Assembly (NCBI GenBank): GCA_943737045.1
Contig: CALSFV010000659.1
Location: 124,001-188,000 of the forward strand
Source of the DNA: Parapristionchus giblindavisi
Lineage: Eukaryota > Nematoda > Chromadorea > Rhabditida > Diplogasteridae
Direction of reading: 5' to 3'
DNA: 64,000 bases
Shown: in pieces, positions 20,406 through 32,925 of the stretch
Position numbering within the stretch: position 1 is the stretch's first letter
Layout: every line of letters starts with the position of its first letter
Translations under genes and position numbers: made by a program
Notes under the pieces: generated by a model
Database searches by the model: none
The model's input: the letters and a program-made list of their open reading frames with translations, nothing else
What the model was told of the DNA's origin: nothing

Positions 20406-23400
20406 ATGACCCGTTGTAATCTCCCTACAAGACCCAAAACTGGTAAAGAGCCCGAGGTATACGGTAGCTTTCAAAATAGCTGTATAAATTACTGATTTTA
20501 GATTCCGAAGCTACCGTACCGATTAAGAAGTCTTTCGACAAGTGACGTGTAAGTTGTTCATGCATTGTTATCATACTGTAATAACTTGTTCCCTTCTAGC
20601 TTTCGAACTGATGAAGTAGAAAAGAAAGAGGGAGAATGCACAAATGAGTCGACTAAGACAGTTATGGGAATAGGTGCTCTGGATTGGTTGGATCCATTGA
20701 AGCTACCAAAAGATGATGAATTAACTGAATCTCAACGTATGAGAAGGGAATCACTGCTAAGATATTACCAGTAGGTTTTGATTACTTTAAAAAAAATTAA
20801 AAACTTATATCAATAGATCTTAATAATAATGGTGAATTTAGGAAATGCCAGGAAAATATGCCAAACGGAGCTCTCGCAAGCTGTCCAGAACTAAATCTTC
20901 TCACTGTCTACCTATCACAAGTATACTCTATACCATTATCCGTAAGCGTTGCTCGCTGATTATCAGTTCGTAAACATTCTGAAAGGCACTAGGTCGGAAT
21001 TAGAACCGACTGGAACCGATCCAGTGGGTTTCATTCCACGATTCTCATCCGACCCAGTTTTGTATATTATATTTATTTATTTTTCAATTTTAGCTTCGCC
21101 AAGCCACTCTGAATAGTATAATCAGTGGGAAAAGTAACTGCAGTATGCCACCTCCTCCACCACTTCCACCCATGACTGTCAAACCTTCAGGGAGTGCGCT
21201 AATTTTATTTTATAAATGAAAATTAATGGAATAAAAATTCAGAATTCAAACGATCGATATATTATCTCGCTTCAAAGAACGCCTTTGCTCGTTTCCGACA
21301 TATATTTTTGGTTGGATTATTGATTGCGTATAATTTGCTGGGAATGGCTGTATTCTACGGAGTTGAAGGACCTAATGAAAAAATGGTAAGATTTATAATT
21401 ACTTGGAACCATGTTTGTGATATTTGTTACTTTATGTAATATTTTGTAATATAATGCATTTTCTAGAAAAAACGGTGTGGTCAATACCGTAATCATACCG
21501 TAACAATTACTCGCATGTATATAATCACGTCATTGATGACTATATTATTGTGAATCGATCTCATAAATCTCCCACTCATGATAGTTTTGTTGTGCTCTGC
21601 ACCCATCTCGCTATAGTACTACCAAATGTTGAAAACACATGGAAGTATACGCGAGTTCAAATCATCAAAGTACTCCATAGCAGTGCACTGTTTCGATCAT
21701 TTGCTTATAGCGGAAGAGATTAGGCGATCCCCTTATCTAATTCAAATATACCAGTAAGGTTCCATAACGAATGGGTCATGTAATATTAATACAACGTGTA
21801 AATACATCATTTGTAATTTCTGTTTCAGGTCACGGCTGCAAACAAAATAGCAATTGATAATGCAATAATGAGCATTTCGAATAAACTAAGCACCGACGAA
21901 ATATCGAACACAACTGTTTTTCAAATGATTAAGGTACTCGATATTGTTTATTCTAATATAATTATTGCTTATAGACTGGGTACGTAAATATGCTCAAGAT
22001 AGACGGAAAATATTCATTTTCTACATATTCCAAATTAGACAATCCGGAAGAACCATATTACATGTGGACCCTGCCGAGTGCCTTCTTCTATTCTTATACG
22101 TTGTACACTACAGTCGGATACGGTAATGTCAACACCATTGATCTTTGATCTTTGCACTATAAATATAATGTCAATTGGGATTCAGGTTCAATATTCCCAT
22201 CAACTGAGATTGGTCGATATCTTTCATTGATCTACTCTGTCTTATTCTTTCCTATGACTCTGGTCGTTTTCCGTGATCTCGGTCAACTTCTACTGGTAGT
22301 CCTCACTAGGCTGTACGGACATATTCTTATAAAGATACGGTAAGCTCATCGATGAACGTAACTGCGTAATATCTTAAGTTAAATTAAGTTAAGTTACCAC
22401 ATTAGAGCACACTACGTTTCTTGGCAACTGGCCAAGAAATATGCAGCATACTGTTAACATTAAATAAATGCAATTTGATCGATTTACATGCTCTATGTAT
22501 CCAAATCCGTCTCTTACTCTCTGAGTATCTTTATCTCTTTCATGGAATTTTTAAACAACTAAACATCACTGATCAATCGATACTTTCAGTACCGCCCGAG
22601 GCTATCTCACAGCAGACAACGAACACATCACCATTCCTGTTCTTTTGTGCGGTTTTGGAGCAATCTCTTATGTTTTGGTGACATCAATATTTGTGTACTA
22701 CTATGATATCTACCTGATTGGGCCCGATGATAGTATGCCCTTCTCACAGTATTTCTACTTCACTTTCTCTTCATTTTCAACTGTTGGATTGGGTGACATC
22801 ATGCCTAATAATGCTCCAGTGAGTACAATATTGCAATTATAATTATTTATTATAATTATATTTTATTTATGATCATTGATCCCGATAATATCTGAATATC
22901 ACCGCTCTGGCAATGCTCTCTCGCTTTGTTTGCCTACCAGAGAGCGTTGCCAGAGCGCAGAATAAAACTAGCTCGTGGTGTGCCTTTGACTTTGTTAACA
23001 TATTTTTTTTAATTTCATGTTCTTTTTTTTTTCATTTTTAAAATTGCAGTTCTCACCGATCGTCCAGATTGCGATTCTGTCTGGACTTCCATTTATGAGG
23101 GTGTACAATCGTATTATGTATGTCACCCTCGAAAATGCATTCTTTGGATCGTTCTTGTGGATCGAACACTTCCTACGAAGAAAGGCCGGAATGAGTCGAG
23201 ATGTTGAGGTATGTATAATACATTTACCTTCTTATTTAATGCGATAAAATTTGAAAGTAAACCATTCTTTCATGTACTAATAATTATTCCTTACGCTCAG
23301 TTCAAAAGTTGCAAAAGAAGATACAACAATAGAAACACACTCTTTCGCCTCTTTTTAATTTCTTTTTTTGTCTTTTAAACAGCATATTAGCAGGCATCCG

Positions 23401-23748
23401 CACCAGCTGTTTTGCCTACAATAACAGAAGAGGAGGATTCAGGCGAAGAAGATGATTTTGATACAGAATCACATAGAGCTAGAGAAGAAGATGATGAACG
23501 GTAAGTAGTTTTTATCATTAATAATCGAAATTTTCTCATTATGATTGATATTTCGTGATCTGAAACATTCGAATATTGATTTTCAGCATAAACTTTTCTA
23601 ATAAATTCAAAAGATCTATTATTCTAGAATTCGTAATGAGATGATGAACAACTTTACAATTCGTTCTTTGGCCAATTTCGTCACTTCGGGTGTTGATATT
23701 TACCATGGAGATTTCGGAAGAGTTAACCTAACTAAAAAGGATCTTTAA
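20406..23748 (+). CDS. TWK-type two-pore-domain potassium channel
   Basis: Two-pore K+ leak channel of the plasma membrane, setting resting potential. Thirteen exons join in frame from 20406 to TAA at 23746-23748 (about 560 aa). The cytoplasmic N-terminus is long and charged with a Pro-rich patch. TM1 (FLVGLLIAYNLLGMAVFYG) is encoded near 21300-21370. An extracellular loop has N-glycosylation-type sites (SNTT). The first pore reads TTVGYGS, with the last G split across the intron at 22124/22187. TM2-TM3 follow (SLIYSVLFFPMTLVVF; IPVLLCGFGAISYVLV). The second pore is FSTVGLGD, near 22780. TM4 is at about 23055-23100, and the tail is acidic (EEEDSGEEDDFDTE). The GYG and GLG filters are standard for the family. 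The subfamily member cannot be assigned by eye. A hairpin MITE sits in the intron before the last membrane segment (22885-22989). Confidence 0.95.
22885..22989. mobile_element. TTAA-type hairpin MITE (family B) in the TWK gene
   Basis: CCGCTCTGGCAATGCTCTCTC faces GAGAGCGTTGCCAGAGCG around a TTTGTTTGCCTACCA loop. The right end is AGCTCGTGGTGTGCCTTTGA, close to the family end. The left end is more decayed. Confidence 0.7.
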
Positions 23749-24730
23749 AAATATTAACAAAACCCGGAATTTATGCATTTTATATGTGCCCTGTCAGTCC
23801 TATATGCTTTCGTCTTTAATTGTGCTACGAGTATTCACTTATCTGTCCATCTTTCTATGTTGATCTAGCTAGCTTTCTTGCTATCTAGCTTTCTATATTC
23901 GTGATAAATGCGACTTTGCTCTGCGGTCTGACATCATACACACCTTCCTACATTTTATTCTTTCAAAAAATAAGAAACATAAAAACTTCCAAGCATTTTA
24001 TGATTATTTACAAGCTGAAAACTAAAATATAACATATTGTTGTCGTTTGCTGTATCACTTTTAACTTTTTATCTATCGTAAATTTTCATGACGAATCGAG
24101 TAACGAAAAAAGAATTAGAAAATCACATATAAGTGTTATTTTTTGTAAACTACCCACGAGACATTATTATATTTGAATTATTTGTGTAACAATTGTTTCG
24201 TAGTTGCTTGAGAAAAAATTATATGTTTTTATATTTCTTATCAAGCATGCCATTGGCTTCCTTAAAATTTCAAAACAGAGAAAACAATAGAAATACGAAC
24301 AAAAATATCCACCCCGTAGTGGTCTAATCATCTTTTCTCAAAGATCTCACTGTGAAGCAAGCCCCGCCCACTACAGTAATATGACATTGGCTATTACAAC
24401 GTTTGATCTTATGGGTTTGGCTCTTTCAAACATGATCGAACATTCACACAAAGGCTTCTTTATTACTATGGTTTGCTGATAAAGAATACATTGTATTGAT
24501 AAAGATGTAGAACAGGCCACGGATATCGAAAAAATTAAGATTTTCATAAAAATCATTGTATTTTCTTTATAGTCATAGTTTCTCAAACTTCATCGTCTGT
24601 TATTCTCGAGTCCAATCTCCATCGTACCAGTTACAGTATTCTTCGTATGAAAGAGCACATTAAATAGTTTGTAGAATAGACAATTCATGAAAATCTGGGA
24701 AGCCAACTTCTTCGGTCAACCACATACTGC
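23749..24730. other. Intergenic after the TWK gene
   Basis: AT-rich, with no gene I can support. A minus-strand ORF at 24371-24586 with a hydrophobic start (MIFMKILIFSISVACSTS) is possible but has no supporting context. Confidence 0.35.
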
Positions 24731-25093
24731 TTGTCGATCTTCTCAGACTCAAGATTTGTTAAATCGGAAGACGTGCATATGAAGACCAACGTCAGTGTTC
24801 TGTATCTGTCGGAAGTAAGAAGAGCTTTTTCCCCCCATGCACATCAGAGTCCTACTCTTGATAAATGTGTCTTAAATCAAAAAATCAAATCAAATCAATT
24901 CATGCAATCTCAAAGGAGGAGCTCTAAGTGCTACTTTGGTTATTATATTCAACTTCTAATAGACTATTTTCCGGATTCACAAGAGCAGATGCTGAAGGGC
25001 CATAAAGATATTGCCAGACGAATCGATGAATGTCCATTGATCTATGAAGGACCCCCTACCACAACTCCCCGCATCAATGAGAGAATGGGATAA
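24731..25093 (+). CDS. Hypothetical ORF, 120 aa
   Basis: A single open frame. The last ~50 residues (from QLLIDYFPDSQEQMLKG to a Pro/Thr-rich end) look like real coding sequence by composition. The first half is less convincing, and an upstream exon ending at a GTAAG (24814) is possible. No family recognised. It may be the 3' exon of a small gene whose start I cannot place. Confidence 0.3.
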   Translation: MSIFSDSRFVKSEDVHMKTNVSVLYLSEVRRAFSPHAHQSPTLDKCVLNQKIKSNQFMQSQRRSSKCYFGYYIQLLIDYFPDSQEQMLKGHKDIARRIDECPLIYEGPPTTTPRINERMG

Positions 25094-25140
25094 AGTATTA
25101 TAAGAAACTTATTAATATTACATGAGTGAATACTATCATT

Positions 25141-25347
25141 TTAGTTTTTTAATAGCTTTTTTATATATGTTAGAACTGTTTCTGAGTGCATTTCTTTATA
25201 TTGCGGAGTGAAGTTGATGTTTTTAAGGAGGTCGCACGAAGAGGCGATCGTATAAATTTCAGCAGTAATAGCACCCGCATACAGTGCACGTGTTATCCCA
25301 CCAACTCTTCTCTCTAGTACTTTCTCGGTACTCACCTCACCTACCAA
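25141..25347 (-). CDS. Hypothetical ORF or 3' exon, 68 aa
   Basis: The frame RALYAGAITAEIYTIASSCD continues to TYIKKLLKN and a stop. It looks like a helical C-terminal exon. It lies directly next to an inverted relative of the duplicated flank (25341-25490 resembles 13990-14110). It may therefore belong to the same gene family or repeat unit as the 10183-17850 duplication. Confidence 0.3.
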   Translation of the reverse strand: MVGEVSTEKVLERRVGGITRALYAGAITAEIYTIASSCDLLKNINFTPQYKEMHSETVLTYIKKLLKN

Positions 25348-25490
25348 GAGATTTCACATCATTTGGAGTTTTGATCTATCGTTCCTTTCACTTTTCTTCA
25401 TCTTCTCTTGTATGATCATAAATCCCCTTTTGTACCTATGACGATGCGAACACTTGAAAGAGCAATTGAGATCAGACAGCTATACGGAAA
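25341..25490 (-). repeat. Inverted third copy of part of the duplicated flank
   Basis: Read on the minus strand, this matches 13990-14110 and 17600-17730 (GATCTCAATTGCTCT, AGAGAAGATGAA, ACGATAGATCAAAACTCC). It shows that the duplicated block has relatives elsewhere. Confidence 0.75.
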
Positions 25491-25846
25491 TCTCAAAGAA
25501 TGTACACATTTCATTAATGAAAATAATGAAATGGGGGATGCAATCCCTGCTCTTTGACCTCTCAAGCTTTAACAGACTTAGTATTCCGTGCTCGAAAATG
25601 TACACAAAAAATGGATATCATTTATTGGAAATGAGTCTCGGAAAAACACAATAAATATTCTTTATCGTATAATCTTATACACAAACAATGTCGGTCCATT
25701 TTGAATGATACTGCATATGAGAATAAAGAGGCTACACAAGCACTATATGTGGGGTAAGGGCGAGAGACTCAGAATCTAGAGACCCAGTTGGGCACTCACA
25801 GTAGGCAATGGAGAGACGGGGTACGGTAGGGACAGAATACTGTATG

Positions 25847-28719
25847 TCAGGTTACGGTATCTTGAATATTGGGGATAGCAGGCATGATTACTCGTTGAAA
25901 GCACGCTTTTTGTTGATGAAAAAACACGTCCTCGTCCAACTCTATTCGATTGAAGATAGAGGTTTCTGGAAATATATTAATTAATTGATTTAAATGGTGT
26001 ATAATTATCAAACGACACTCAGCAAGCACTTTCATTTTGTTTATTTTCTCAAATTTTGTTTTTTTTCATTTTATTTATTTTATTTCATATTGCATCATTT
26101 GATCAACTAAGTATTCTCCACACCTACGATTAAAAAGACCATTCACTAAGTAGAGAAACTAAATGAATATCGATTGATGCTTTGGTATTTTCAGACATAT
26201 CATTTCTAAAATACCTAGGCAAATGGTCGATCACATTTACAAACAAATTGAAATTTAGTCGCGCGTTCGCGTTTATGCAATGATCAAAGATCAAAGATCA
26301 GATCATATATAGCCAAAGTATCGTACCTATGGTCAACTCCTCATGCAGATCGAGGAGGGCGCAGATGGAAGAGATATTGTAATGATTCGGACATTCTGCA
26401 AATAGAAGAGGGAGGATAGTAAAAGAAGATACGAGTTTCCCCTTACCCTTATATTGAAAATTCATATTCTAGGACACTGGTTGAGGAGCCGAATTTTGAT
26501 TGATAGGGAAGTATTGATTGTTTGAGTGGGGATGGTTCTCGAGACATCAATTTATCTGAAATAATTTTATTCTTAAGCATTTAAAAAAAATATTTTACGG
26601 ATTTTTAGGTTTGAATTTTAAGGAATCGGTAAAATACAAATTTTATGGAGCAACTAATCAATCGATATAACAACACTTGAATAGACGATACCATATACGG
26701 AAACAACAACTGATCAATCAATAGTTGCCCGAAACTACCGTATACCTTATCATTCACATGTGCCGCAGTCGCATTGGGGAAGTGGATAGGCTTCGGTAGA
26801 TGACGAATGTCCAAATGGGAGGCGTGTTCTTCTCCCTGTGGGTCCTTAAACAGTTAATAAAGATGACAAAAAAAGAAAATAATAATAAAATACAGAGTGA
26901 AGCACTGTACATTTCAATTACAGTATTTCACGCTTTAACTTTTTACCCCGGGAAAAATCAATAAATTAAACTACATTCCAGTGTCAATTACAGTGACATA
27001 ACTGACAAATGATCAAATGAAACAACTGTCACATACATAGAGGGGAAATTGTATCAGTGTATCCGAGTGTCGTCGTGCCTTCAGACCACGTAGGAACATA
27101 GTAGCGAGATCGGATGATAAGGGAGTCTCGATCCATACTCGACGATCCAGAGGCATCGATTGACCTTGAGGGAGTACTGTAAGTGAACTATTGATTAATT
27201 GAATAATCTACGCAGTGATTTATAGGCACTTATGGGAGGATTGAGAAAGTAATATTGATCTAAATTTTAAAAATACTGCATTGTAAGGCATAGTGAGTAA
27301 TAAATATAAGTAAAAAGTCACGATCGAAGTTGGCATGAACCAATTTAACAACGAGTACTAATCATATCAATTTAAATTATCGATTGAATACCGTACACTC
27401 ACCACAGGGCCTGATCGAATCGATACTTCTCCTTTCTCCTCGATCAAATCCATTGACCTCTCCATTGATCCCATTACGAGACTCTCTCATTATCTTCTTC
27501 TGTTTAGCAGCAAATCGGACGACCTGAAATCATGGAGTTACACATGGAAAAGTAACGGAAACGACTGATATGAAACGATAACTTCAATCAACTAATCGAT
27601 CGATAATTGAACATATCAATCGATACATACGCTGACTAGAATAGACCCAACTGCACAATAAATAATTCCATGCTACAGAAATCACGAATACAGAAATTAC
27701 ATACATCATAATGGTCAGAAACAGGCGCAATACACACCGCTCCATTGTCTCGGACGATTTCTGCTTGATGAAGGGCATTCTGAAATCGATTGATTGATTG
27801 ATTGAAGGAAGTGGCACGGTTGATGACTTTATGGCAGTTCTAAGAATTAATTATAACCGAAAAGTAAGATATCAGTCCGCGATCGATCATCGTCATACTG
27901 TAGCCCATGGAATTTCGATACGTACCAGAAGCGGTTTGGGGAGGACGCGGAGTCTTTCGTATGTACGAATGGTGAGTATTCTTCTGATCAGCTTACGTTT
28001 TGCCATACAATCCATCAGATGTGATATGTATTGTCTACGAGACGAACAAGAGAAACTACCGTTACGGCACGTCTTACACGAGTATTGGGGATACTGAAAG
28101 ATATAAATCTCAGCATTTATTGTTAGTGTAAGAATACTTCCTAATAAAAAAAAAGGAATATAAAAGAAGGATTTAATGGTATATTTAATGAATAAGGTGT
28201 GCACACACACAGCTTTCGAGAGCGGTCATGATGTGTCGAAAGAGAGAGTACGCAAAAGTGTGAGAGTGCAGACGATGAGAGTACACCATTGTGCACCATA
28301 CCGTATTTTTGGCATCTTGCCAAGTTTTCAATGAGCGCTCCCATGTGCTGAAGAATAGAATAGGGTGCCTAGTGACAAGCATTTTAGACGAAATCGTCAC
28401 GAAAAAAGGGACAATAAACAATGAACGTACGATAATGAAAGCAGCTTCGTCATTGAAGTGTTCGGAATGCCAATACCGACTTATTATTATTTTAACCTCT
28501 GCATGGTTAAGGATAGATTTGACCTAAACGTCAAAATACAATAATATAATGAATTTCATTTTTTTAAACTTAATTTTTGCAAATTATTTCAGAAATTTCA
28601 GAAATCTCGAAAAGAAAATACAGAAATCGTACGAAAATAATGAAATGTCGTTAAAGTAACGTATTTTCACTCACCCTGTTCAGGCTCAGAATAAATCCAT
28701 GCTCTTCAACGGATTTAAA
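25847..28719 (-). CDS. Unrecognised gene with one candidate membrane segment; 5' end unresolved
   Basis: Eleven exons, all phase-consistent: 28719-28675, 28347-28302, 28140-27926, 27779-27705, 27672-27631, 27523-27403, 27176-27037, 26844-26739, 26555-26478, 26395-26327 and 25965-25847 (TGA). They give about 350 residues. The intron 27704-27673 would be only 32 nt. The protein has a Cys/Ser patch (YSCKTCRNGSFSCSSRR) followed by HLMDC, a basic helix, and a hydrophobic segment (HGIIYCAVGSILVSVVRF) followed by a basic stretch (KQKKIMRESRNG), as in a single-pass membrane protein with a cytoplasmic tail. The tail is long and lacks obvious domains. The first exon is not found: a candidate ATG exon at 29998 cannot be joined in phase. 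A start at the ATG in exon 28347-28302 is possible. Confidence 0.5.
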
Positions 28720-28952
28720 CTGAAATATTGAACAGAATACAATAAATTAGAAAATAAACGTAGCTAGGGCAGCGTGTGGTTCTTTCTGTCTTTCACTACT
28801 GGTCCAGAGCCGTAAACTATATCCCGGCCGGCGAGTTTTTGTTAATGTAATTTTTTTATTTACGATTGAATTTTGAAATTTACCCGTTACTTTTCTATGT
28901 CATTCGAACGTGAAGCACTAGGCTTCATCCTGATATCATGATTAATGGTTTG

Positions 28953-29520
28953 GTGCAGTATGCAGCCAAACTTAGTCGACTTCGCATTTCTCACCTAAAT
29001 CGTCTCTTTCCGATCAATATTTCCGCCATTTTCGAAATGTACCCAACACCATTCATACATAATTTGATTCACCAGACCCTATTCTTTGTCATAATCATAC
29101 GTTTCATGCTCTATTGAATGCCGGACGCGTGCAGTATGCAGCCAAACTTAGTCGACTTCGCATTTCTCACCTAAATCGTCTCTTTCCGATCAATATTTCC
29201 GCCATTTTCGAAATGTACCCAACACCATTCATACATAATTTGATTCACCAGACCCTATTCTTTGTCATAATCATACGTTTCATGCTCTATTGAATGCCGG
29301 ACGCGTGCAGTATGCAGCCAAACTTAGTCGACTTCGCATTTCTCACCTAAATCGTCTCTTTCCGATCAATATTTCAGCCATTTTCGAAATGTACCCAACA
29401 CCATTCATACATAATTTGATTCACCAGACCCTATTCTTTGTCATAATCATAAGTTTCATGCTCTATTGAATGCCGGACGCGTGCAGTATGCAGCCAAACT
29501 TAGTCGACTTCGCATTTCTC
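28953..29520. repeat. 176-bp tandem repeat, three units plus a partial fourth
   Basis: Units start at 28953, 29129, 29305 and 29481 with GTGCAGTATGCAGCCAAACT. Units differ by only one or two bases (for example CCGCCATT or CAGCCATT, ATACGTTT or ATAAGTTT), so the amplification is recent. Each unit is open for about 55 codons on the plus strand, but 176 is not a multiple of three and each ends in TGA. Confidence 0.95.
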
Positions 29521-30653
29521 TTCGCATTGATTTATGTGGAAATAAAGCATTTATTTTCAGAAGAATGTTGTCTAATAATCGTATGAACGATATTTTTATA
29601 TTAAAAGCGCATTAAAATGCAATAATTGATAAATTATTCGATGTTCGCGACTGAGAAATATATGTCGTGACACAGCGTATGACCCAATTCAACTCTAGGT
29701 ATACGGTAGATTTCACGACATGAACGAGTTTCAAAAAAACACAGTTTTCTATTGTTATATTTCATTTTCGTGATATTTCTTTTTTACCATTAGAATCGGC
29801 ATCATCGATAACGTTGAAAAATAATAAAAATATAATTTTACTGCACGTTCGTAATTTTCGTACTGCGGTCCCTAAATAAACGAGTAATAATAAGACGAGA
29901 AGAAAAAAAACATACGATTGAAGTTGCATCCGAGTCCGCGATAAACATTCCGTAGAATCAGCAATACATTTACCCACTCGGTTACACCTGGACGACATTG
30001 ATTGAATTATTTAATGATATACAGTTTAAACTAAATATTTAATGGGAAAACAAGTTTCAAAACATGAAAACATGCGAAAAACGATTTCGGCTGAGCAATC
30101 GCGCAGTGTGTAACATGTGTTTTGGGAATTCTCGATATTGTTGGCCGCACACGGCGCACCATTCTCTGTACTTTTCATTATTGTATTTGAAAGATCTTCT
30201 CAATTTAACCATTGTTTTGAATTTTAAAAAAATAAATATTTCATAAGAACTCGGTGATCATAGATCAACAATGTGTTCCATACATGTTTTCGTGCAGAAT
30301 GTAATGGTAAGACACTAGGTGACTACTTTTGCCAAATTCTATCACAATTTGTTATAAATATTTCACTGTTTTTTTCCGTTTTTGTGGTATGATATTATGG
30401 AATAAAGAAGAAGAATAAGAGTATGCTTTTTATTTATAAGACATCTAAGTCGAGAGATATCGATAAAAATATAGGCATATATGTATGTACATACGTAGAT
30501 ACGCGCAAACATTTGAATTAAAGATTTTTTCTGAAGTTTACTTTTTAAATTGTTTCGAAATAAAATTGCAATATTCTAGTGTGCATTGAAAAGCAAAAGA
30601 TGATTAATGCATTTATTGCCAAATAATTAAATTAATTATCGGAATTGAGTGGC
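29521..30653. other. Intergenic; possible isolated 5' exon on the minus strand
   Basis: A minus-strand open stretch from the ATG at 29998, with a GTATGT donor after MQLQS, looks like a 5' exon. The next acceptor (TTTATTTAG, about 29874) leads into a short frame that cannot be joined to exons further down. The rest is AT-rich. Confidence 0.3.
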
Positions 30654-31545
30654 TTATTTAGGCTCGTAGACGTTGGTGTCGAGGAAGTTTCCACTGGAAG
30701 GAATAAAATCAATTGATTTAATAATAAATCAATAACAAATATGGAATAACTTACGCATCTCTGTATTGACAAGCAACGATAACTTGCTTTCCACCATCAC
30801 AAAGAGCCATACCACATCCAAGTTTGGTAGACTTGGCCCAAGCCATCTGGAATAATCAATAATTGGGATATTAGATTAGTATCATTGATCTACCTGTGTA
30901 GCATGTCCGATTCCAGAACTGAAGACCGCATTGGTAAGCTTGATATCTGACCATCCATAGTCTTGGAATTCCTTCTCCCATGAATCAGAAGCTTTCTTTC
31001 CCATTCCAGCGAATGTCATCTTTATTGATTATTGATTGAATACATTATTAGATATTGATACAATACCTTATTGGACGACCACATAGTGTAGAGATTCTCG
31101 CCAAGATTGTTTCTTCCTTTGGAATGAGCAAAGACACAGGTTGAAGCAACCTTCTGGGCAGACTTTTCGATTTCACAGTCCCATGTCTGCAATCGTTTAA
31201 TAAACCAATAACTTATCAAACTAAAGTAATCGATAATCAAATACCATGGCAGGAATTGGGGTCTTAGCAGCAGGCATTTTCTTTCCCTTGGCTACATAAG
31301 TTCCAGCAGAAATCGAACTGCGAAGTTTGTTGTGAACATCAAGGAAACCGTTGACCTGAAAATTCAACTGATGAAAATGTTGAATTATCGATTTATTGAT
31401 TACTTCAGCCTCATCGATTCCTCCGGAACAACGAGAGGCGGCCCAAGTGGCTGAAATTGGAATACGTTTTGAGTGAACTTGATTATAAATCTTTTTAAAA
31501 CTTACCGACTGTCAGAACAGAGAGAGCAATGCACAGACGGAGCAT
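30654..31545 (-). CDS. CAP-superfamily (SCP/TAPS) secreted protein, 191 aa
   Basis: Secreted Cys-rich protein of the SCP/TAPS family, usually extracellular. Seven exons: 31545-31506, 31450-31404, 31355-31245, 31186-31067, 31019-30894, 30846-30755 and 30693-30654 (TAA). They total 576 nt in one frame. The signal peptide is MLRLCIALSVLTVATWA. CAP hallmarks in order are the VHNKLR motif, MTWDCEIEKSAQ, the FAHS and GENLY signatures with the catalytic-like His and Glu, the SDSWEKE helix, GHATQMAW and the closing CQYRDAGNF. Length is that of a single-domain nematode scl/vap-type protein. The putative tetrad residues (VHN His, GEN Glu, AHS/GHAT His) appear intact. The upstream region has a TATAAAAA box on the minus strand near 31650-31660. 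Confidence 0.95.
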
Positions 31546-31673
31546 ACTGAAATTTAACTTTGGAATATTAAAAAAATGTTAATAATTATTGTACAGAATA
31601 TTGTAAGTAAAAGGAATGAGAAATGATACATGTCTCAATCGAATCCTCAATTATTTTTATACTGATGAAATTT

Positions 31674-31975
31674 GATTGATCAGCCAGCGTTACCCCATGA
31701 CAGGGCTATGACATCTGTTCGCTTCATTGTACCATGGGCATTTTCAGTGAGAAAAAAACTTGAAAATTAAAAATAAACGCTATTTACTACATTGTCAATC
31801 TACGTATACTGTATTACAATGCTCAAAACCCATCCCATTTTATTATAATTTCATTGTACTTGTGCATATTCCAAACAGTTCTAGTCGGTGAACATGCTTG
31901 TTTGATCAGAAGACGTAACCCCATGACTATGTTACATGCAGGGATATCATATCCGTTCGTTTCATTCAATCATTT
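31674..31975 (-). repeat. Repeated block upstream of the CAP gene
   Basis: A block containing GATCAG, then CGTTACCCCATGAC and ATGACATCTGTTCGCTTCATT (31674-31730) recurs in altered form at 31905-31965 (CGTAACCCCATGAC; ATCATATCCGTTCGTTTCATT). It lies directly upstream of the CAP gene and could be a duplicated regulatory block. Confidence 0.5.
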
Positions 31976-31980
31976 TTGCA

Positions 31981-32925
31981 GATGTCAGCAAGGATAGAAT
32001 ATTTTTTGCATGATGCAGCCGACGATGCGAGCATTTTGCGTTACTTTGAAATAGGCGACTTTACAAATCATATTCTTCATTATATTGAAAATATGGTAAA
32101 CTTTTTTTGTAAAATTAAAATTTTATGAAATTGTCATGCAAAAAGTAAATAAAGTGATGATGTAAAAGTTGATGATGTATATGAAAAAGGTAAATGAGTT
32201 AGATAATACATATTCAAACTACCAACCTTTGGATGGTGAAAAAATATCAACTAACACCGACCCAAATCGTGCTCTGTTATACATTTTGAACCGTTTTATT
32301 GTTGAATTTTTATTGCCACATTGATGTATTGTAATATTTCTTTTGTGCGTTTTGATCACTAACCATAGAAATGAGATTTTGCATGCTTTCCAACTATCAG
32401 CATAAACTTTTTGGTTATCCAACTCAATGGGGGTTCTACCGAAGATGGTCATCCCCATTGAGTAGAGGTTAGGATAATACGTTATCCTGTCAGCATAATG
32501 TTTGCAGAGGGGGTATCTTAATATTCATAGTTCTATGTATATTTCGATCTATGTGAGAATTCTTCTCAATTTAGAAAAACGTCGTAATTAGTACTGGCTT
32601 AATCTGGAATAGCAATGGACGAAGAAAACTATATAAGGAATAGTAACTATAAGTTGACAATCAATTCAAAGATGAAGAAAAATATTACAAATCAATTCTG
32701 GATAACAGAAAATTTACTTATCATGACTTGCGAATGTTGTGCTAGAAATGCTCATTATCAAATTTATTATTCAAATTTAACATGATTATTCAATCTCATT
32801 AAAAACATTTCTCGATCTCATTCCTCGTCCATTTCATTTCGTTATAGTTCTCCGATACAGGACGGTCAACTAAGACCTCCTTTCTACTACTAACTCTCGC
32901 CCTACTAACTCTCGCCCTACTAACC
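31981..32925. other. Possible isolated exon (31981-32097, +), otherwise nothing clear
   Basis: ATG at 31981 directly follows TTTTTGCAG and opens MSARIEYFLHDAADDASILR, ending at a GTAAAC donor near 32097. The composition is coding-like, but no downstream exon joins. A minus-strand ORF at 32219-32458 also looks coding-like (MGMTIFGRTPIELDNQK) but is isolated. No complete gene can be built. Confidence 0.3.

Noticed and set aside
29915..29998. First exon of the 25847-28719 gene
   Set aside because: Its donor lea​ves phase 2, and no intermediate exon converts it to the phase needed at 28719.
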